The position numbers were made by a program, and so were the translations under genes. Source: Rikenella sp. (GTDB taxonomy: Bacteria; Bacteroidota; Bacteroidia; Bacteroidales; Rikenellaceae). Taken from it: a stretch of 8,396 nt of DNA. The DNA lies in contig JAIDFC010000131.1 in the NCBI GenBank assembly GCA_029054535.1, positions 1 through 8,396 on the forward strand, read 5' to 3'. Shown here piece by piece: positions 1 through 7,466 of this stretch; position 1 is the first letter of the stretch, and the number at the start of each line of letters is the position of its first letter. The notes below the pieces were generated by a model. It made no database searches. It was not told where the DNA came from and saw nothing but the letters and a program-made list of their open reading frames with translations.

Positions 1-65
1 GCCAGCTTCCTCTGTGAATCCGAGCCCGGCGCGGCGGGGGGACGGGGTGCGCCGGGGGGGGGGGG
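1..65. other. Corrupted contig end, G homopolymers
   Basis: The bases contain G runs of 6 (36-41) and 13 (54-66). Reading 41-52 in frame 2 gives Asp-Gly-Val-Arg, which resembles the DRVxGDxMGM segment expected just before the PyrH methionines. The frame then has to shift inside the G run to reach Asp-Gln-Met-Gly-Met at 66-80. In the pyrH frame itself there is a TGA at 15-17. The simplest reading is low-quality sequence at a contig end over the pyrH N-terminal half, not a biological frameshift. Confidence 0.6.
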
Positions 66-71
66 GATCAG

Positions 72-590
72 ATGGGGATGTTGGCGACGGTGATCAATTC
101 GCTGGCTTTGCAATCGGCGATCGAGAATGCGGGGGGAAAGGCTTGCGTACTGACGTCGATTCCGATGGGACCGGTGGGGGCTGGGATTTACTCTAAGTTT
201 CGGGCGCTCGAGCTGATGAACGACGGGTATACCGTTATCATCGGCGGTGGAACGGGGAATCCGTTCTTCACCACCGACACCGCATCGGCCTTGCGCGGGG
301 TGGAGATCGAGGCCGATTTGCTGCTGAAAGGGACGCGGGTCGACGGGGTTTACACGGCCGATCCGGAGAAAGATCCGACGGCGACCAAATACCCGACCAT
401 TACCTTTGCCGAAGTGATCGAACGGCGACTCAAGGTGATGGACCTGACCGCTTTCACGATGTGCATGGAGAACGACCTGCCGATCTTCGTCTTCGACATG
501 GACACCCCGGGGAATCTGGAGCGGATCGCGGCGGCGGAGGGACCGAACGACGGGGCGTTGCAGGCGATCGGGACGCTGGTACACAATTGA
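72..590 (+). CDS. pyrH: UMP kinase (PyrH), 5'-truncated
   Basis: This is the 3' part of uridylate kinase, which phosphorylates UMP to UDP with ATP in pyrimidine nucleotide synthesis and works as a cytosolic hexamer of the amino-acid-kinase fold. Visible family motifs are MGMLATVINSLAL at the very start, GGGTGNPFFTTDTA near residues 58-71 (nucleotide binding), DGVYTADPEKDP near 91-102 and MDLTAFTMCMENDLPIFVFD near 123-142. The 172 residues seen are short of the usual 235-240, so about 65 N-terminal residues, with the first glycine-rich ATP loop, are missing. ATG 72 is therefore not the true start: it is an internal Met, and in-frame codons GAT-CAG (66-71) before it also fit the family. The true frame upstream is lost in the G run. 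frr follows 29 nt downstream in the same direction, the common pyrH-frr pairing. Confidence 0.93.
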   Translation: MGMLATVINSLALQSAIENAGGKACVLTSIPMGPVGAGIYSKFRALELMNDGYTVIIGGGTGNPFFTTDTASALRGVEIEADLLLKGTRVDGVYTADPEKDPTATKYPTITFAEVIERRLKVMDLTAFTMCMENDLPIFVFDMDTPGNLERIAAAEGPNDGALQAIGTLVHN

Positions 591-619
591 TGCGGAACAA
601 ATAAACACACACGAACGAT

Positions 620-1183
620 ATGGGACAGAAAAGAGAGATTATCGACGCGGCCAAGCCGAAGATGGAGAAAGCTTTCGCGCATTTCGAGGAGGAGATTGCG
701 GCCGTGAAAGCGGGCAAGGCGAGCCCGAACGTACTGAACGGGGTGTTGGTCGAGTCGTACGGCTCGCAGATGCCGATCAACCAGGTGGCGAGCGTTACGG
801 TGCCGGACGCGCGGACTATTCTGATTCAGCCGTGGGACAAGACGTTGCTCGGGGCGATCGAAAAGGCGATCATCAACTCCAATCTGGGAATGACGCCGTC
901 GAACAACGGCGAGACGATTCGACTGAACGTGCCGCCGCTGACCGAGGAGCGACGCAAAGACCTGATGAAACAGATCAAGGCCGAGGCGGAATCGGCGCGG
1001 GTGAGCATCCGGAACGTGCGGCGCGAGGCAATCGAGGCGATCAAAAAGGCGATCAAGGCGGACGGTCTGCCGGAAGACGTTGCGAAAGACGGGGAGGACG
1101 AAGTGCAGAAGATCGTGGACGGCTACTCGAAGCGGATCGACGAGGTGTTGGGGGCGAAAGAGAAGGAGATTATGACGGTGTAA
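620..1183 (+). CDS. frr: Ribosome recycling factor
   Basis: RRF acts with EF-G in the cytosol to split the post-termination ribosome into subunits. The 187 residues match the normal 185-187 length. Domain I is the long three-helix bundle formed by both ends of the protein. The N-terminal helix carries MEKAFAHFEEEIAAVKAGKASP (residues 15-36, the family RTGRA-like site reading KAGKAS), and the C-terminal part carries ARVSIRNVRREA (126-137) with the conserved arginines that contact 23S rRNA. Domain II lies at about 31-105 and includes the typical IQPWDKTLLGAIEKAI (69-84) and NGETIRLNVPPLTEERR (96-112). ATG 620 gives the standard N-terminus. The upstream 29 nt are A/C-rich with no clear Shine-Dalgarno site, normal for Bacteroidota. 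It is probably co-transcribed with pyrH and ends at the terminator 35 nt downstream. Confidence 0.97.
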   Translation: MGQKREIIDAAKPKMEKAFAHFEEEIAAVKAGKASPNVLNGVLVESYGSQMPINQVASVTVPDARTILIQPWDKTLLGAIEKAIINSNLGMTPSNNGETIRLNVPPLTEERRKDLMKQIKAEAESARVSIRNVRREAIEAIKKAIKADGLPEDVAKDGEDEVQKIVDGYSKRIDEVLGAKEKEIMTV

Positions 1184-1217
1184 GGTTTCTGCGTCGGAAA
1201 ATTTTACTTGTTTTTTG

Positions 1218-1257
1218 TCGGATGCTTTCTTCACGGGAGAGCATCCGATTCTTTTTT
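1218..1257 (+). terminator. Intrinsic terminator of pyrH-frr
   Basis: A 12-bp stem is formed by TCGGATGCTTTC (1218-1229) and GAGAGCATCCGA (1237-1248), with one G-U pair and a 7-nt loop (1230-1236). It is followed at once by a T-rich tract at 1249-1257 containing six T in a row. It lies 35 nt after the frr stop, the right place to end the operon. Confidence 0.88.
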
Positions 1258-1305
1258 AACAACTTTTCTTCATCCTCAGTCAGCGATAGCCAACGTTTCG
1301 GACGT

Positions 1306-1313
1306 TATCTTTG
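1306..1313 (+). promoter_or_regulatory. Candidate -7 box TATCTTTG
   Basis: TATCTTTG fits the Bacteroidota sigma-factor -7 consensus TAnnTTTG exactly, and the following TAC is also typical. Transcription would begin near 1320. No TTTG -33 box is found at the proper distance (about 1281-1287), so this is a half-supported promoter. It lies after the frr terminator and in front of a stretch without any credible protein gene, so it would drive a non-coding transcript if real. Confidence 0.4.
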
Positions 1314-1560
1314 TACACTCAGCCTCCTCCCTCTGTCAGATGCAGGGTGCTGCGAGTCATACGCCCAGCCATTTCTAAATCAATCTTTCAACTTCCGAGA
1401 TCTTACCCTGTCGAACCGGCCGTGGGACAGCAGCCGACCCAAGCGACTCACAGAATCACTGTACGCTCTCTATTGGCTATCGGCTTTTTGTAAAAGCACG
1501 CGATAGGAACGGACCTCCCAAGCTACGACCCGATGAACTACGAAAAACGACGATTCGCAA
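1314..1560 (+). other. Non-coding stretch, possible small RNA
   Basis: No credible gene is present: the open frames here are short and have no family look. If the box at 1306-1313 is a promoter, an RNA would start near 1320. Weak internal pairings are visible, for example CTGTC (about 1409) with GACAG (about 1427). There is also a strong hairpin at 1477-1506, formed by CTATCG and CGATAG outside and GCTTTT and AAAAGC inside around TGT, with an ACG bulge on the 3' side. The hairpin has no U tract after it. I could not match the stretch to 6S, tmRNA, SRP or RNase P RNA by eye. Confidence 0.25.
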
Positions 1561-1562
1561 TG

Positions 1563-1680
1563 AACCGCGCCCAACGGGCGCGCGGATCGCCGCCATCCCC
1601 TGCGGCGGGACGCAACTTCTCGCGAGGCTCGATTGCGCCCTTGCTGGCGGCGATCCGAGGACGCTCGGCACTCGAATCGG
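1563..1680 (+). repeat. Structured extragenic repeat, copy A
   Basis: The element opens with a 7-3-7 palindrome (CGCGCCC, AAC, GGGCGCG; 1566-1582). This is followed by a perfect 13-bp inverted repeat, CGGATCGCCGCCA (1583-1595) and TGGCGGCGATCCG (1645-1657), enclosing 49 nt. Inside lies a smaller CGCAA/TTGCG stem. It ends with GCTCGGCACTCGAA (1664-1677). The same order of parts is found at 7467-7581 beyond the rimP-nusA-infB operon: AACCGCGCCCA, the palindrome, the closing inverted repeat, the CGCAAC stem and GCTCGGCACTCGAA. Its class (MITE-like, REP-like, or an RNA) is unknown. Confidence 0.6.
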
Positions 1681-1721
1681 GCCTTGTCTACCCCAATAAG
1701 GCAAAAGGCCCCTGTAAAAAA

Positions 1722-1825
1722 GACGCAGTGCGTCCGTTGCGCGGGCTTCGCCAATTAGGACAGAGAAAAACCCAGTAAAGGCCCCGACGAAGGCCCTGCG
1801 GCGGGCGTGCAATGCTACGCATTGC
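1722..1825 (+). repeat. Hairpin module with TAC-loop palindrome
   Basis: A 5-3-5 palindrome (GACGC, AGT, GCGTC; 1722-1734) is followed by GGCC...GGCC (1780-1795), a G/C-rich link with CGGCGGGC, and a 7-3-7 palindrome, GCAATGC, TAC, GCATTGC (1809-1825). The second half resembles the modules at 7726-7775 and 7932-7979, which also run from GGCC...GGCC through a GGGCGGGC-like link into a hairpin with a 3-nt loop. Compared with 7759-7775, the stem differs at two positions and both partners have changed together. From 1826 to 1980 I see no gene or clear structure beyond a short CCCGA/TCGGG stem near 1855-1871. Confidence 0.5.
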
Positions 1826-1980
1826 CTGAGCCTCCCGGCGCCACCCAAGCCCCCGACAAAAACTATCGGGCGGACGGTGCGTGCCGCACTCCTTACTTAG
1901 CTTTCCCGGTGGAAAAATCCACAAAAACCGAACAGAGTCTCAGAAAAAACAGAAAGCCCCACTCCATCCAAGAATACACA

Positions 1981-2010
1981 AGGTGCGCTAAACCGAAATT
2001 TAGCGCACCT
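1981..2010 (-). terminator. Perfect 12-bp hairpin past infB
   Basis: AGGTGCGCTAAA (1981-1992) and TTTAGCGCACCT (1999-2010) are exact reverse complements around a 6-nt loop. The hairpin sits 95 nt beyond the infB stop on the - strand and between the convergent frr and infB. Neither side has a true T tract (the - strand continues TGTGTATTCTT), so it may be a weak or factor-dependent terminator, a 3'-end stabiliser, or one more member of the local hairpin family. Confidence 0.5.
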
Positions 2011-2105
2011 CACCAGATACATTATACCCCAAAAGAGCATAACAGAAGCCCCTTAAAGCCAGCCCTCGCATCTCCGGCGAGAAACCTTCGGAGTGAGTGA
2101 ACCTA

Positions 2106-5069
2106 CTACGACAGCTTCCGCGCCACTTCGACCTGCTCGTACCCCTCGACGATGTCCCCCACTTTGATGTCGTTGTAGTTTTCGATATTGAGCCCGCACT
2201 CCATATTCGGCCCGACCTCCTTGACGTCGTCCTTGAAGCGTTTGAGCGACCCGAGTTTCCCGGTGTAGACCACGATCCCGTCGCGAATCACCCGCACCAG
2301 CGTATTCCGGGTGATCTTCCCCTCGCGCACCAGACACCCGGCAACCGTCCCCACCCGCGTGATCTTGAAGACCTCCATCACCTCGACCGAGCAAACGATC
2401 TCTTCCCGGGTCTCCGGCGCCAACATCCCCTCGATGGCATCCTTGATCTCGTTGATCGCATCGTAAATAATCGAGTAGAGTCTGATTTCGATCTCCTCTT
2501 TCTCGGCCAACTTCCGCGCCGAAGCCGACGGACGCACCTGGAACCCGATAATCACCGCATTCGAAGCCGCCGCCAACAGAATATCGCTCTCCGAAATCGG
2601 CCCCACGGCCTTGTGAATCACATTGACCTGCACCTCTTCCGTCGAAAGTTTCACCAACGAGTCGGTCAACGCCTCGATCGAGCCGTCCACGTCCCCCTTG
2701 ATAATCACATTGAGCTCCTTGAAGTTCCCCACCGCGATGCGTCGCCCGATTTCGTCCAGCGTAATATGTTTCTGCGTCCTCAGCCCCTGCATCCGCTGCA
2801 GCTGCTCCCGTTTGTTGGCAATCTCGCGGGCCGACTTGTCGTCGTCCATGACGTTGAAGTTATCCCCCGCCTGCGGCGCTCCGTTGAGCCCCAGCACCAA
2901 AACCGGCGTCGACGGCCCCGCTTCGGTAACTTTCTGTCCCCGCTCGTTGAACATCGCCTTGACACGCCCCGAGTAGGTCCCCGAGAGCATCACATCCCCC
3001 ACGCGCAACGTCCCGGCGCTCACCAGCACCGTCGCCACATAGCCCCGCCCTTTGTCCAGCGACGATTCGACCACGGTCCCCGTCGCATGTTTGTTCGGAT
3101 TGGCCTTCAGGTCCAGAATCTCGGCCTCCAACAACACTTTCTCCAACAACTTGTCGACGTTGGTCCCTTTCTTCGCCGCCACGTCCTGCGACTGGTACTT
3201 CCCGCCCCACTCTTCGACCAGGAAGTTCATATTGGCCAGCTCTTCCTTGATTTTCTCCGGATTGGCCCCCGGCTTATCTATCTTGTTGATAGCGAACACG
3301 ATCGGCACCCCCGCCGCCTGGGCATGGTTGATCGCTTCGATCGTCTGCGGCATCACGCTGTCGTCCGCCGCAATGATAATGATCGCGACGTCCGTAACCT
3401 TCGCCCCCCGCGCACGCATGGCGGTAAAGGCCTCATGCCCCGGCGTATCGAGGAAAGTGATCCGCCGTCCGTCCTCCATCTTCACGCTGTACGCCCCGAT
3501 ATGCTGCGTAATCCCCCCTGCTTCGCCCTCGATGACGTTGGTTTTCCGGATGTAGTCCAAGAGCGAGGTCTTCCCGTGGTCGACATGCCCCATGACCGTT
3601 ACGATCGGCGGACGCGGCAACAAATCCTCCGGTCGGTCCTCCTCGACTTCGATCGCCTCCTGGATGTCCACCGTAACGAATTCCACCTTATACCCGAACT
3701 CTTCGGCCACGATCACCAACGCTTCGGCATCCAAACGCTGGTTGATCGACACCATCAGTCCGAGGTTCATACAAGCCGTAATGACCTCCGTAACCGACAC
3801 GTCCATCATCGTCGCCAACTCGCTCACCGTTACGAACTCCGTAACCTTGAGGATCGATTTTTCGCGTTCCTGCTGCTCCATCTCCTCGGCCATCCGCCCA
3901 TGAATAGCCTCGCGCTTGTCCCGCCGGTATTTCGCGCTCTTGCTCCCTTTCCCCTTGGTGGTCAGCCGCGCCAGAGTCTCCTTAATCTGTTTCTGTACCT
4001 CTTCGTCGCTCACCTCCTGTCGCACCACCGGCTGCTTGCCGCCCCGGCCCTTACGCCCGCCGCCGGCATTCGCATTCCCGCCGAACCGGCCGCCGCCGTT
4101 ATTTCCCCCGCGACCATTCCCACCCGGTCCGCCGCCCTGACCGAATACTCCCGCCGGACGAGCGGAACTCCCCGGCGTATTGGCCACATCGACCTTTCCT
4201 TTCTTGATCCGGTTGCGTTTGCCGCGCTCGCCGCCGCGCCCCCGCTCATAAGTGGTCGGCAGCTCGATTTTCCCAACGATCTTCGGACCGGCCAGTCGAT
4301 TGGCGTCGTCATTGGCCCGAAAGACCTCCGGTTCGGCCTTTTTCTGCGGTTGCTCCGCCGCCTGCGCCGCGGCCGGTGCCGGACTGGACGAAGACTCCGG
4401 TTGTCGCTCCGACGACTGCGGTTCGGGCTTGGCTGCCGCCGCTTTTATCTGCGGTTCCGCCGGTTTTGCCGGCGCTTTCACCGGCGATTCGGCCGCTTTC
4501 GTTTGCGGTTGTTCCGTCTTCGCCCGCTGTGCCTCGACTTTCTCCTGTTCAACCGGTTTCGGCTGCGCTTTCGTTTCGACAGCCGGAACCGATTCCGTCC
4601 GAGTCTGCTGGCTCTGAGCCTGAGTCTTAGCCTTCTTTCCCCCCTCGAGATCCAGTTTCCCGACTACTTTCGGCCCGCTCAGCGTTTCGACCGGGGTCGA
4701 GAACACGGCATTGCTCTTCACATTCGCCACCGGTTCCTCCTTCTCCGCAGCCGCCGCGGTCTCTTTCCCTTTGGCCGCCCCGGCAGCGGTGGGAGCAGGG
4801 GTCTGTACGGCCGCAGAGGTGTCGTTATCGTGCAGCGAGACGCTCTCCTTAACCGGTTTGATCCGTTCGCGGATGTTGATCTTCTCGACGTTCTTCCCGC
4901 CGAACTCTTTCTGCACGAGTTCCACCGCCGCCGGATCGAGGATCGTACTCGGCCCGCGGTCCACCTTGAACCCTTTCTTCTCCAGGAACTCGATGACGGT
5001 CCCCAGCCCCACGTTATACTCGCGTGCGACAACGCTCAATCTGACTTTGGTCTGTTTCTCTACTGCCAT
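2106..5069 (-). CDS. infB: Translation initiation factor IF-2
   Basis: IF2 is the GTPase that brings fMet-tRNA to the 30S subunit and promotes 50S joining. The 987 residues begin with an IF2-N winged domain (about 7-55). A low-complexity linker (about 70-390) follows, rich in A, P, K, Q and E, with a glycine/arginine run (about 308-346) and two similar motifs, GPKVVGKLDL (132-141) and GPKIVGKIEL (261-270). A second IF2-N-like domain lies at about 405-462. The G domain starts near 485 with G1 GHVDHGKT (494-501), switch I GGITQHIGAY (518-527), G3 DTPGHE (541-546) and G4 NKID (595-598). G5 reads AAKKG near 631-635, with Ala in place of the usual Ser. Domains II-IV follow to the normal C-terminus (VGDIVEGYEQVEVARKLS). 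The start ATG is at 5069, preceded by an AGGAAAGGA stretch about 10-20 nt upstream. It is the last gene of rimP-nusA-infB, 102 nt after nusA. Confidence 0.97.
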   Translation of the reverse strand: MAVEKQTKVRLSVVAREYNVGLGTVIEFLEKKGFKVDRGPSTILDPAAVELVQKEFGGKNVEKINIRERIKPVKESVSLHDNDTSAAVQTPAPTAAGAAKGKETAAAAEKEEPVANVKSNAVFSTPVETLSGPKVVGKLDLEGGKKAKTQAQSQQTRTESVPAVETKAQPKPVEQEKVEAQRAKTEQPQTKAAESPVKAPAKPAEPQIKAAAAKPEPQSSERQPESSSSPAPAAAQAAEQPQKKAEPEVFRANDDANRLAGPKIVGKIELPTTYERGRGGERGKRNRIKKGKVDVANTPGSSARPAGVFGQGGGPGGNGRGGNNGGGRFGGNANAGGGRKGRGGKQPVVRQEVSDEEVQKQIKETLARLTTKGKGSKSAKYRRDKREAIHGRMAEEMEQQEREKSILKVTEFVTVSELATMMDVSVTEVITACMNLGLMVSINQRLDAEALVIVAEEFGYKVEFVTVDIQEAIEVEEDRPEDLLPRPPIVTVMGHVDHGKTSLLDYIRKTNVIEGEAGGITQHIGAYSVKMEDGRRITFLDTPGHEAFTAMRARGAKVTDVAIIIIAADDSVMPQTIEAINHAQAAGVPIVFAINKIDKPGANPEKIKEELANMNFLVEEWGGKYQSQDVAAKKGTNVDKLLEKVLLEAEILDLKANPNKHATGTVVESSLDKGRGYVATVLVSAGTLRVGDVMLSGTYSGRVKAMFNERGQKVTEAGPSTPVLVLGLNGAPQAGDNFNVMDDDKSAREIANKREQLQRMQGLRTQKHITLDEIGRRIAVGNFKELNVIIKGDVDGSIEALTDSLVKLSTEEVQVNVIHKAVGPISESDILLAAASNAVIIGFQVRPSASARKLAEKEEIEIRLYSIIYDAINEIKDAIEGMLAPETREEIVCSVEVMEVFKITRVGTVAGCLVREGKITRNTLVRVIRDGIVVYTGKLGSLKRFKDDVKEVGPNMECGLNIENYNDIKVGDIVEGYEQVEVARKLS

Positions 5070-5171
5070 GTAATCTCTATCCTTTCCTCGATTTTTTAAC
5101 CTGTTCGCCGGCTTATCGGCCCGACTGCCTTAAAATAAAAGCACGAAGGACTCCAGGCCCGTTCGACGTAT

Positions 5172-6410
5172 CTATTCAAACTCGCTCCGCAAGATCCGAA
5201 GCACTTCCTGGATGGTCTCCAGTTCCAGATCGGTACGTTTGGCCAGGTCCTCGGCCCCCTGTGCCAGGACGCGTTTGGCCGTGTCCAAACCGATCTTCTT
5301 GAACTGGTCGATGATCCAAGGTTCGATCTCGTCCGTAAATTCGGTCAGAGCGACATCCTCTTCATCCTCTTCGTTGGTCTCGCGATAGACGTCGATCTCA
5401 TACCCGGTCAACATACTCGCCAACCGGATATTGAGCCCTCCCTTCCCGATCGCGAGCGAGATTTCGCTCGGTTTCAAGTGCACCTCGGCGCGTTTGTTCT
5501 CCTCGTCGATATCGATCGAGAGCACCTTGGCCGGATTCAACGCCCGCTGGATCATCAAGTTCGGATTAGCGGTATAATTGACCACGTCGATATTCTCGTT
5601 CTTGAGTTCCTTGACGATCCCATAAATCCTAGATCCCTTGACCCCGACGCACGCCCCCACCGGATCGATCCGTTCGTCGTAAGACTCGACCGCCACTTTC
5701 GCCCTCTCGCCCGGAATCCGAACAATCTTCTTGATAGTGATCAGCCCGTCGAAAATTTCCGGCACCTCCAGCTCGAACAACCGCTCCAAAAATTCCGGCG
5801 CAGTCCGCGACAAGATGATCTTCGGACTGTTATTAATCATCTCGACTTTCGATACAATGGCCCGAATGGTATCCCCCTTCCGGAAAAAGTCGCTCGGGAT
5901 CTGTTCCGCCTTGGGCAACAAGAGTTCGTTATCCTCATCATCCAAAACCAAGATCTCGCGTTTCCAAACCTGGTACACCTCGCCGGTAATAATTTCACCA
6001 ACCCGTTCCGTATATTTCTGAAACAAATTGGCTTTCTCCAGCTCGGTAATCCGCGAGGCCAAATTCTGCCGAATAGCCAACACGCTCCGCCGCCCGAAGT
6101 CCGAGAATTTCACCTCGGTAGCCACCTCTTCCCCCACCTCGTACGTCGGATCGATCTTCCGCGCATCGCTCAGGCTGATCTGCGTATTCTCGTCCAGCAC
6201 ATCCCCGTCCTCCATCACCAACCGGTTCCGCCAGATCTCGAAGTCGCCGCTCTCGGTGTTGATAATGATGTCGAAATTCTCGTCCGACCCGTAAGTCTTC
6301 ACCAGCATGTTCCGAAAAACATCCTCCAAAACCCCTACCATCGTAGCCCGGTCGATATTCTTCAGTTCCTTGAACTCGGCAAACGTATTAATCAGATTTA
6401 TTGTTTCCAT
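5172..6410 (-). CDS. nusA: Transcription factor NusA
   Basis: NusA binds RNA polymerase and nascent RNA, modulating pausing, termination and antitermination. The 412 residues show the N-terminal polymerase-binding domain (about 1-125, starting METINLINTFAEFKELKNID) and an S1 domain (about 134-200, GEIITGEVYQVW). KH1 is at about 222-290, with the loop VGACVGVKGSRI at 251-262. KH2 is at about 295-345, with LAIGKGGLNIRLA at 319-331. An acidic stretch (TNEEDEEDVALTE) and a helical segment to 412 follow. The two acidic repeats found at the C-terminus of E. coli NusA (495 aa) are absent, the usual short form outside Proteobacteria. It lies between rimP (92 nt upstream) and infB (102 nt downstream), the ancient gene order. 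Confidence 0.97.
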   Translation of the reverse strand: METINLINTFAEFKELKNIDRATMVGVLEDVFRNMLVKTYGSDENFDIIINTESGDFEIWRNRLVMEDGDVLDENTQISLSDARKIDPTYEVGEEVATEVKFSDFGRRSVLAIRQNLASRITELEKANLFQKYTERVGEIITGEVYQVWKREILVLDDEDNELLLPKAEQIPSDFFRKGDTIRAIVSKVEMINNSPKIILSRTAPEFLERLFELEVPEIFDGLITIKKIVRIPGERAKVAVESYDERIDPVGACVGVKGSRIYGIVKELKNENIDVVNYTANPNLMIQRALNPAKVLSIDIDEENKRAEVHLKPSEISLAIGKGGLNIRLASMLTGYEIDVYRETNEEDEEDVALTEFTDEIEPWIIDQFKKIGLDTAKRVLAQGAEDLAKRTDLELETIQEVLRILRSEFE

Positions 6411-6424
6411 CGCTCTTTCTGTCT

Positions 6425-6470
6425 GCCCCTCCCTCTCCCTGGGTCGATCGGCCCGGAGGAAGAGGAGGGC
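6425..6470 (-). other. Imperfect hairpin in rimP-nusA gap
   Basis: A pyrimidine-rich arm (6425-6443, beginning GCCCCTCCCTC on the + strand) faces a purine-rich arm (6452-6470, ending AGAGGAGGGC). They pair over most of their length with three single-base bulges, and the centre is TCGATCGG. It fills half of the 92-nt gap and would lie in the nusA leader, 15-60 nt before its ATG. There is no T tract after it, so a translational, RNA-processing or pausing role is more likely than termination, if it has one. Confidence 0.4.
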
Positions 6471-6502
6471 TATTGTGTGTTATGTATGTATTTGAATCCG
6501 TG

Positions 6503-7069
6503 TTATTTGAACTCGAAATGCTCGCTCACCGCCTTGGTCTCCGCCAACTCGATCCGCTCCCGCCGTTCGACGTCGCTCTTGCGTTTTTTCCCCGGCAGCA
6601 GTTCTTTGACGGTATAAGCCACCTCGATCGCCGAAGGTATGTCTTCTTCCGTGTCGCCCCCATAGCCTATGCCGCACAAAACCGCACCGGTCAGCTTCCG
6701 CCCGTCCCGGAAAAGGACATCCACGTACGGCAAAACGTCTCGCGCCAGAGCCTGCTGCATGAGTTTCCTGTACTGCCGCCCCATCCGCAACGGCTGCCCC
6801 AATCCGGCGCTCATCACGACCAACGAAAAGTCGGGCAACTGTTCAGCCAGCTCCGCTTCGAGCCTCGCCGAGATCTCCCGGCTCAACACCGCGCAGTCGT
6901 CGATCCCCACCCCCGTCTCTCCGTCGCTGTCCACCGACACCTCGATCTCGTCCTCCGCAGCCCCCTTACACGCCACCTCCACCACGAAAAAACCTCTCTC
7001 CGCCCACGGAGATCCCTCGCCCTCCACCAGGTCCGCAACCGTATCGCGTATCACCTTTTTATTATCCAT
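6503..7069 (-). CDS. rimP: Ribosome maturation factor RimP
   Basis: RimP helps 30S subunit maturation in the cytosol. The 188 residues contain the family hallmarks: GFFVVEV (26-32, the GxELVDVE-like strand), IEVSVDSDGETGVGIDDCAVLSREI (42-66, matching GVSIDDCAxVSR) and VVMSAGLGQPLRMGRQY (84-100). The last takes the place of the proteobacterial VSSPGLDRPL, and SAG-type wording is my recollection of Bacteroidota homologues. A basic, charged C-terminal tail (about 160-188, GKKRKSDVERRERIE) follows the SH3-like domain, making it longer than the ~150 aa of E. coli. Start ATG is at 7069 with AT-rich sequence before it and no Shine-Dalgarno site. It is the first gene of the rimP-nusA-infB operon. The nearest full promoter I can see on this strand is at 8235-8266. 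A poorer -7-like CAATTTTG (7131-7138, - strand) is closer but has no -33 partner. Confidence 0.92.
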   Translation of the reverse strand: MDNKKVIRDTVADLVEGEGSPWAERGFFVVEVACKGAAEDEIEVSVDSDGETGVGIDDCAVLSREISARLEAELAEQLPDFSLVVMSAGLGQPLRMGRQYRKLMQQALARDVLPYVDVLFRDGRKLTGAVLCGIGYGGDTEEDIPSAIEVAYTVKELLPGKKRKSDVERRERIELAETKAVSEHFEFK

Positions 7070-7212
7070 AATACTTAAAAACTTCTTTGGGCGACAAGCT
7101 TCTGTGCTGTTGTTCCTCCACCCGAATCATCCAAAATTGGGTTTGGCAGCGCGCTTTCTTGACCCGAGCCGCCGACAGCGGAAAGCCTTTGGGACCGAAA
7201 CTGCCAATAAAA

Positions 7213-7437
7213 CACCCGAAGGGTGCGCCACCGCGCGGGGTGGCGGTGGCTCGCCCGTCCGCTGGACGGGATTTCCAAGTCTTTGCACTCTTGCTTTGGG
7301 CACGCCTGGCAAGTCATTCAGATTTGCAACAAACCGCGATCAGACGCACGGATTGCCCCCGTTTCGCCTCCTTCGGCCTGTCGCCTACCCGAGCGGCTTC
7401 GCCGCTGGGCGACGAGGCCGGCAACCCGGAGGGTTGC
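7213..7437. repeat. Cluster of short perfect palindromes
   Basis: At least six inverted repeats follow each other: 5-3-5 CACCC/GGGTG (7213-7225); 8-8-8 GCCACCGC/GCGGTGGC (7227-7250); 7-3-7 CCCGTCC/GGACGGG (7254-7270); a longer hairpin at 7374-7420 (CGGCCTGTCGCC with GGCGACGAGGCCG, one bulge), holding 6-3-6 AGCGGC/GCCGCT (7392-7406) in its loop; and 7-3-7 GCAACCC/GGGTTGC (7421-7437). The open frames across it are repeat-driven and unlike any family I know. The stretch 7070-7212 before it shows no gene and only a GCTTTC/GAAAGC stem (about 7153-7186). Confidence 0.6.
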
Positions 7438-7466
7438 AAGTTGCCGAAACACACTTTTCCACAACA

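Noticed and set aside
350..1234. A 294-codon - strand open frame across pyrH and frr
   Set aside because: It is antisense to two certain genes and has an Arg/His/Leu-rich product without any family motif.
1400..1430. T-arm-like GGTTCGAC on the - strand, hinting at tRNA or tmRNA
   Set aside because: The bases flanking the TTCGA loop do not pair to form a T stem, and no acceptor stem or anticodon arm can be built around it.
2097..5099. A 1000-codon open frame on the + strand lying across all of infB
   Set aside because: It is the antisense shadow of infB. Its product is full of H, R, L and P from reversed GC-rich codons and resembles no family, while the - strand reading is an unmistakable IF2.
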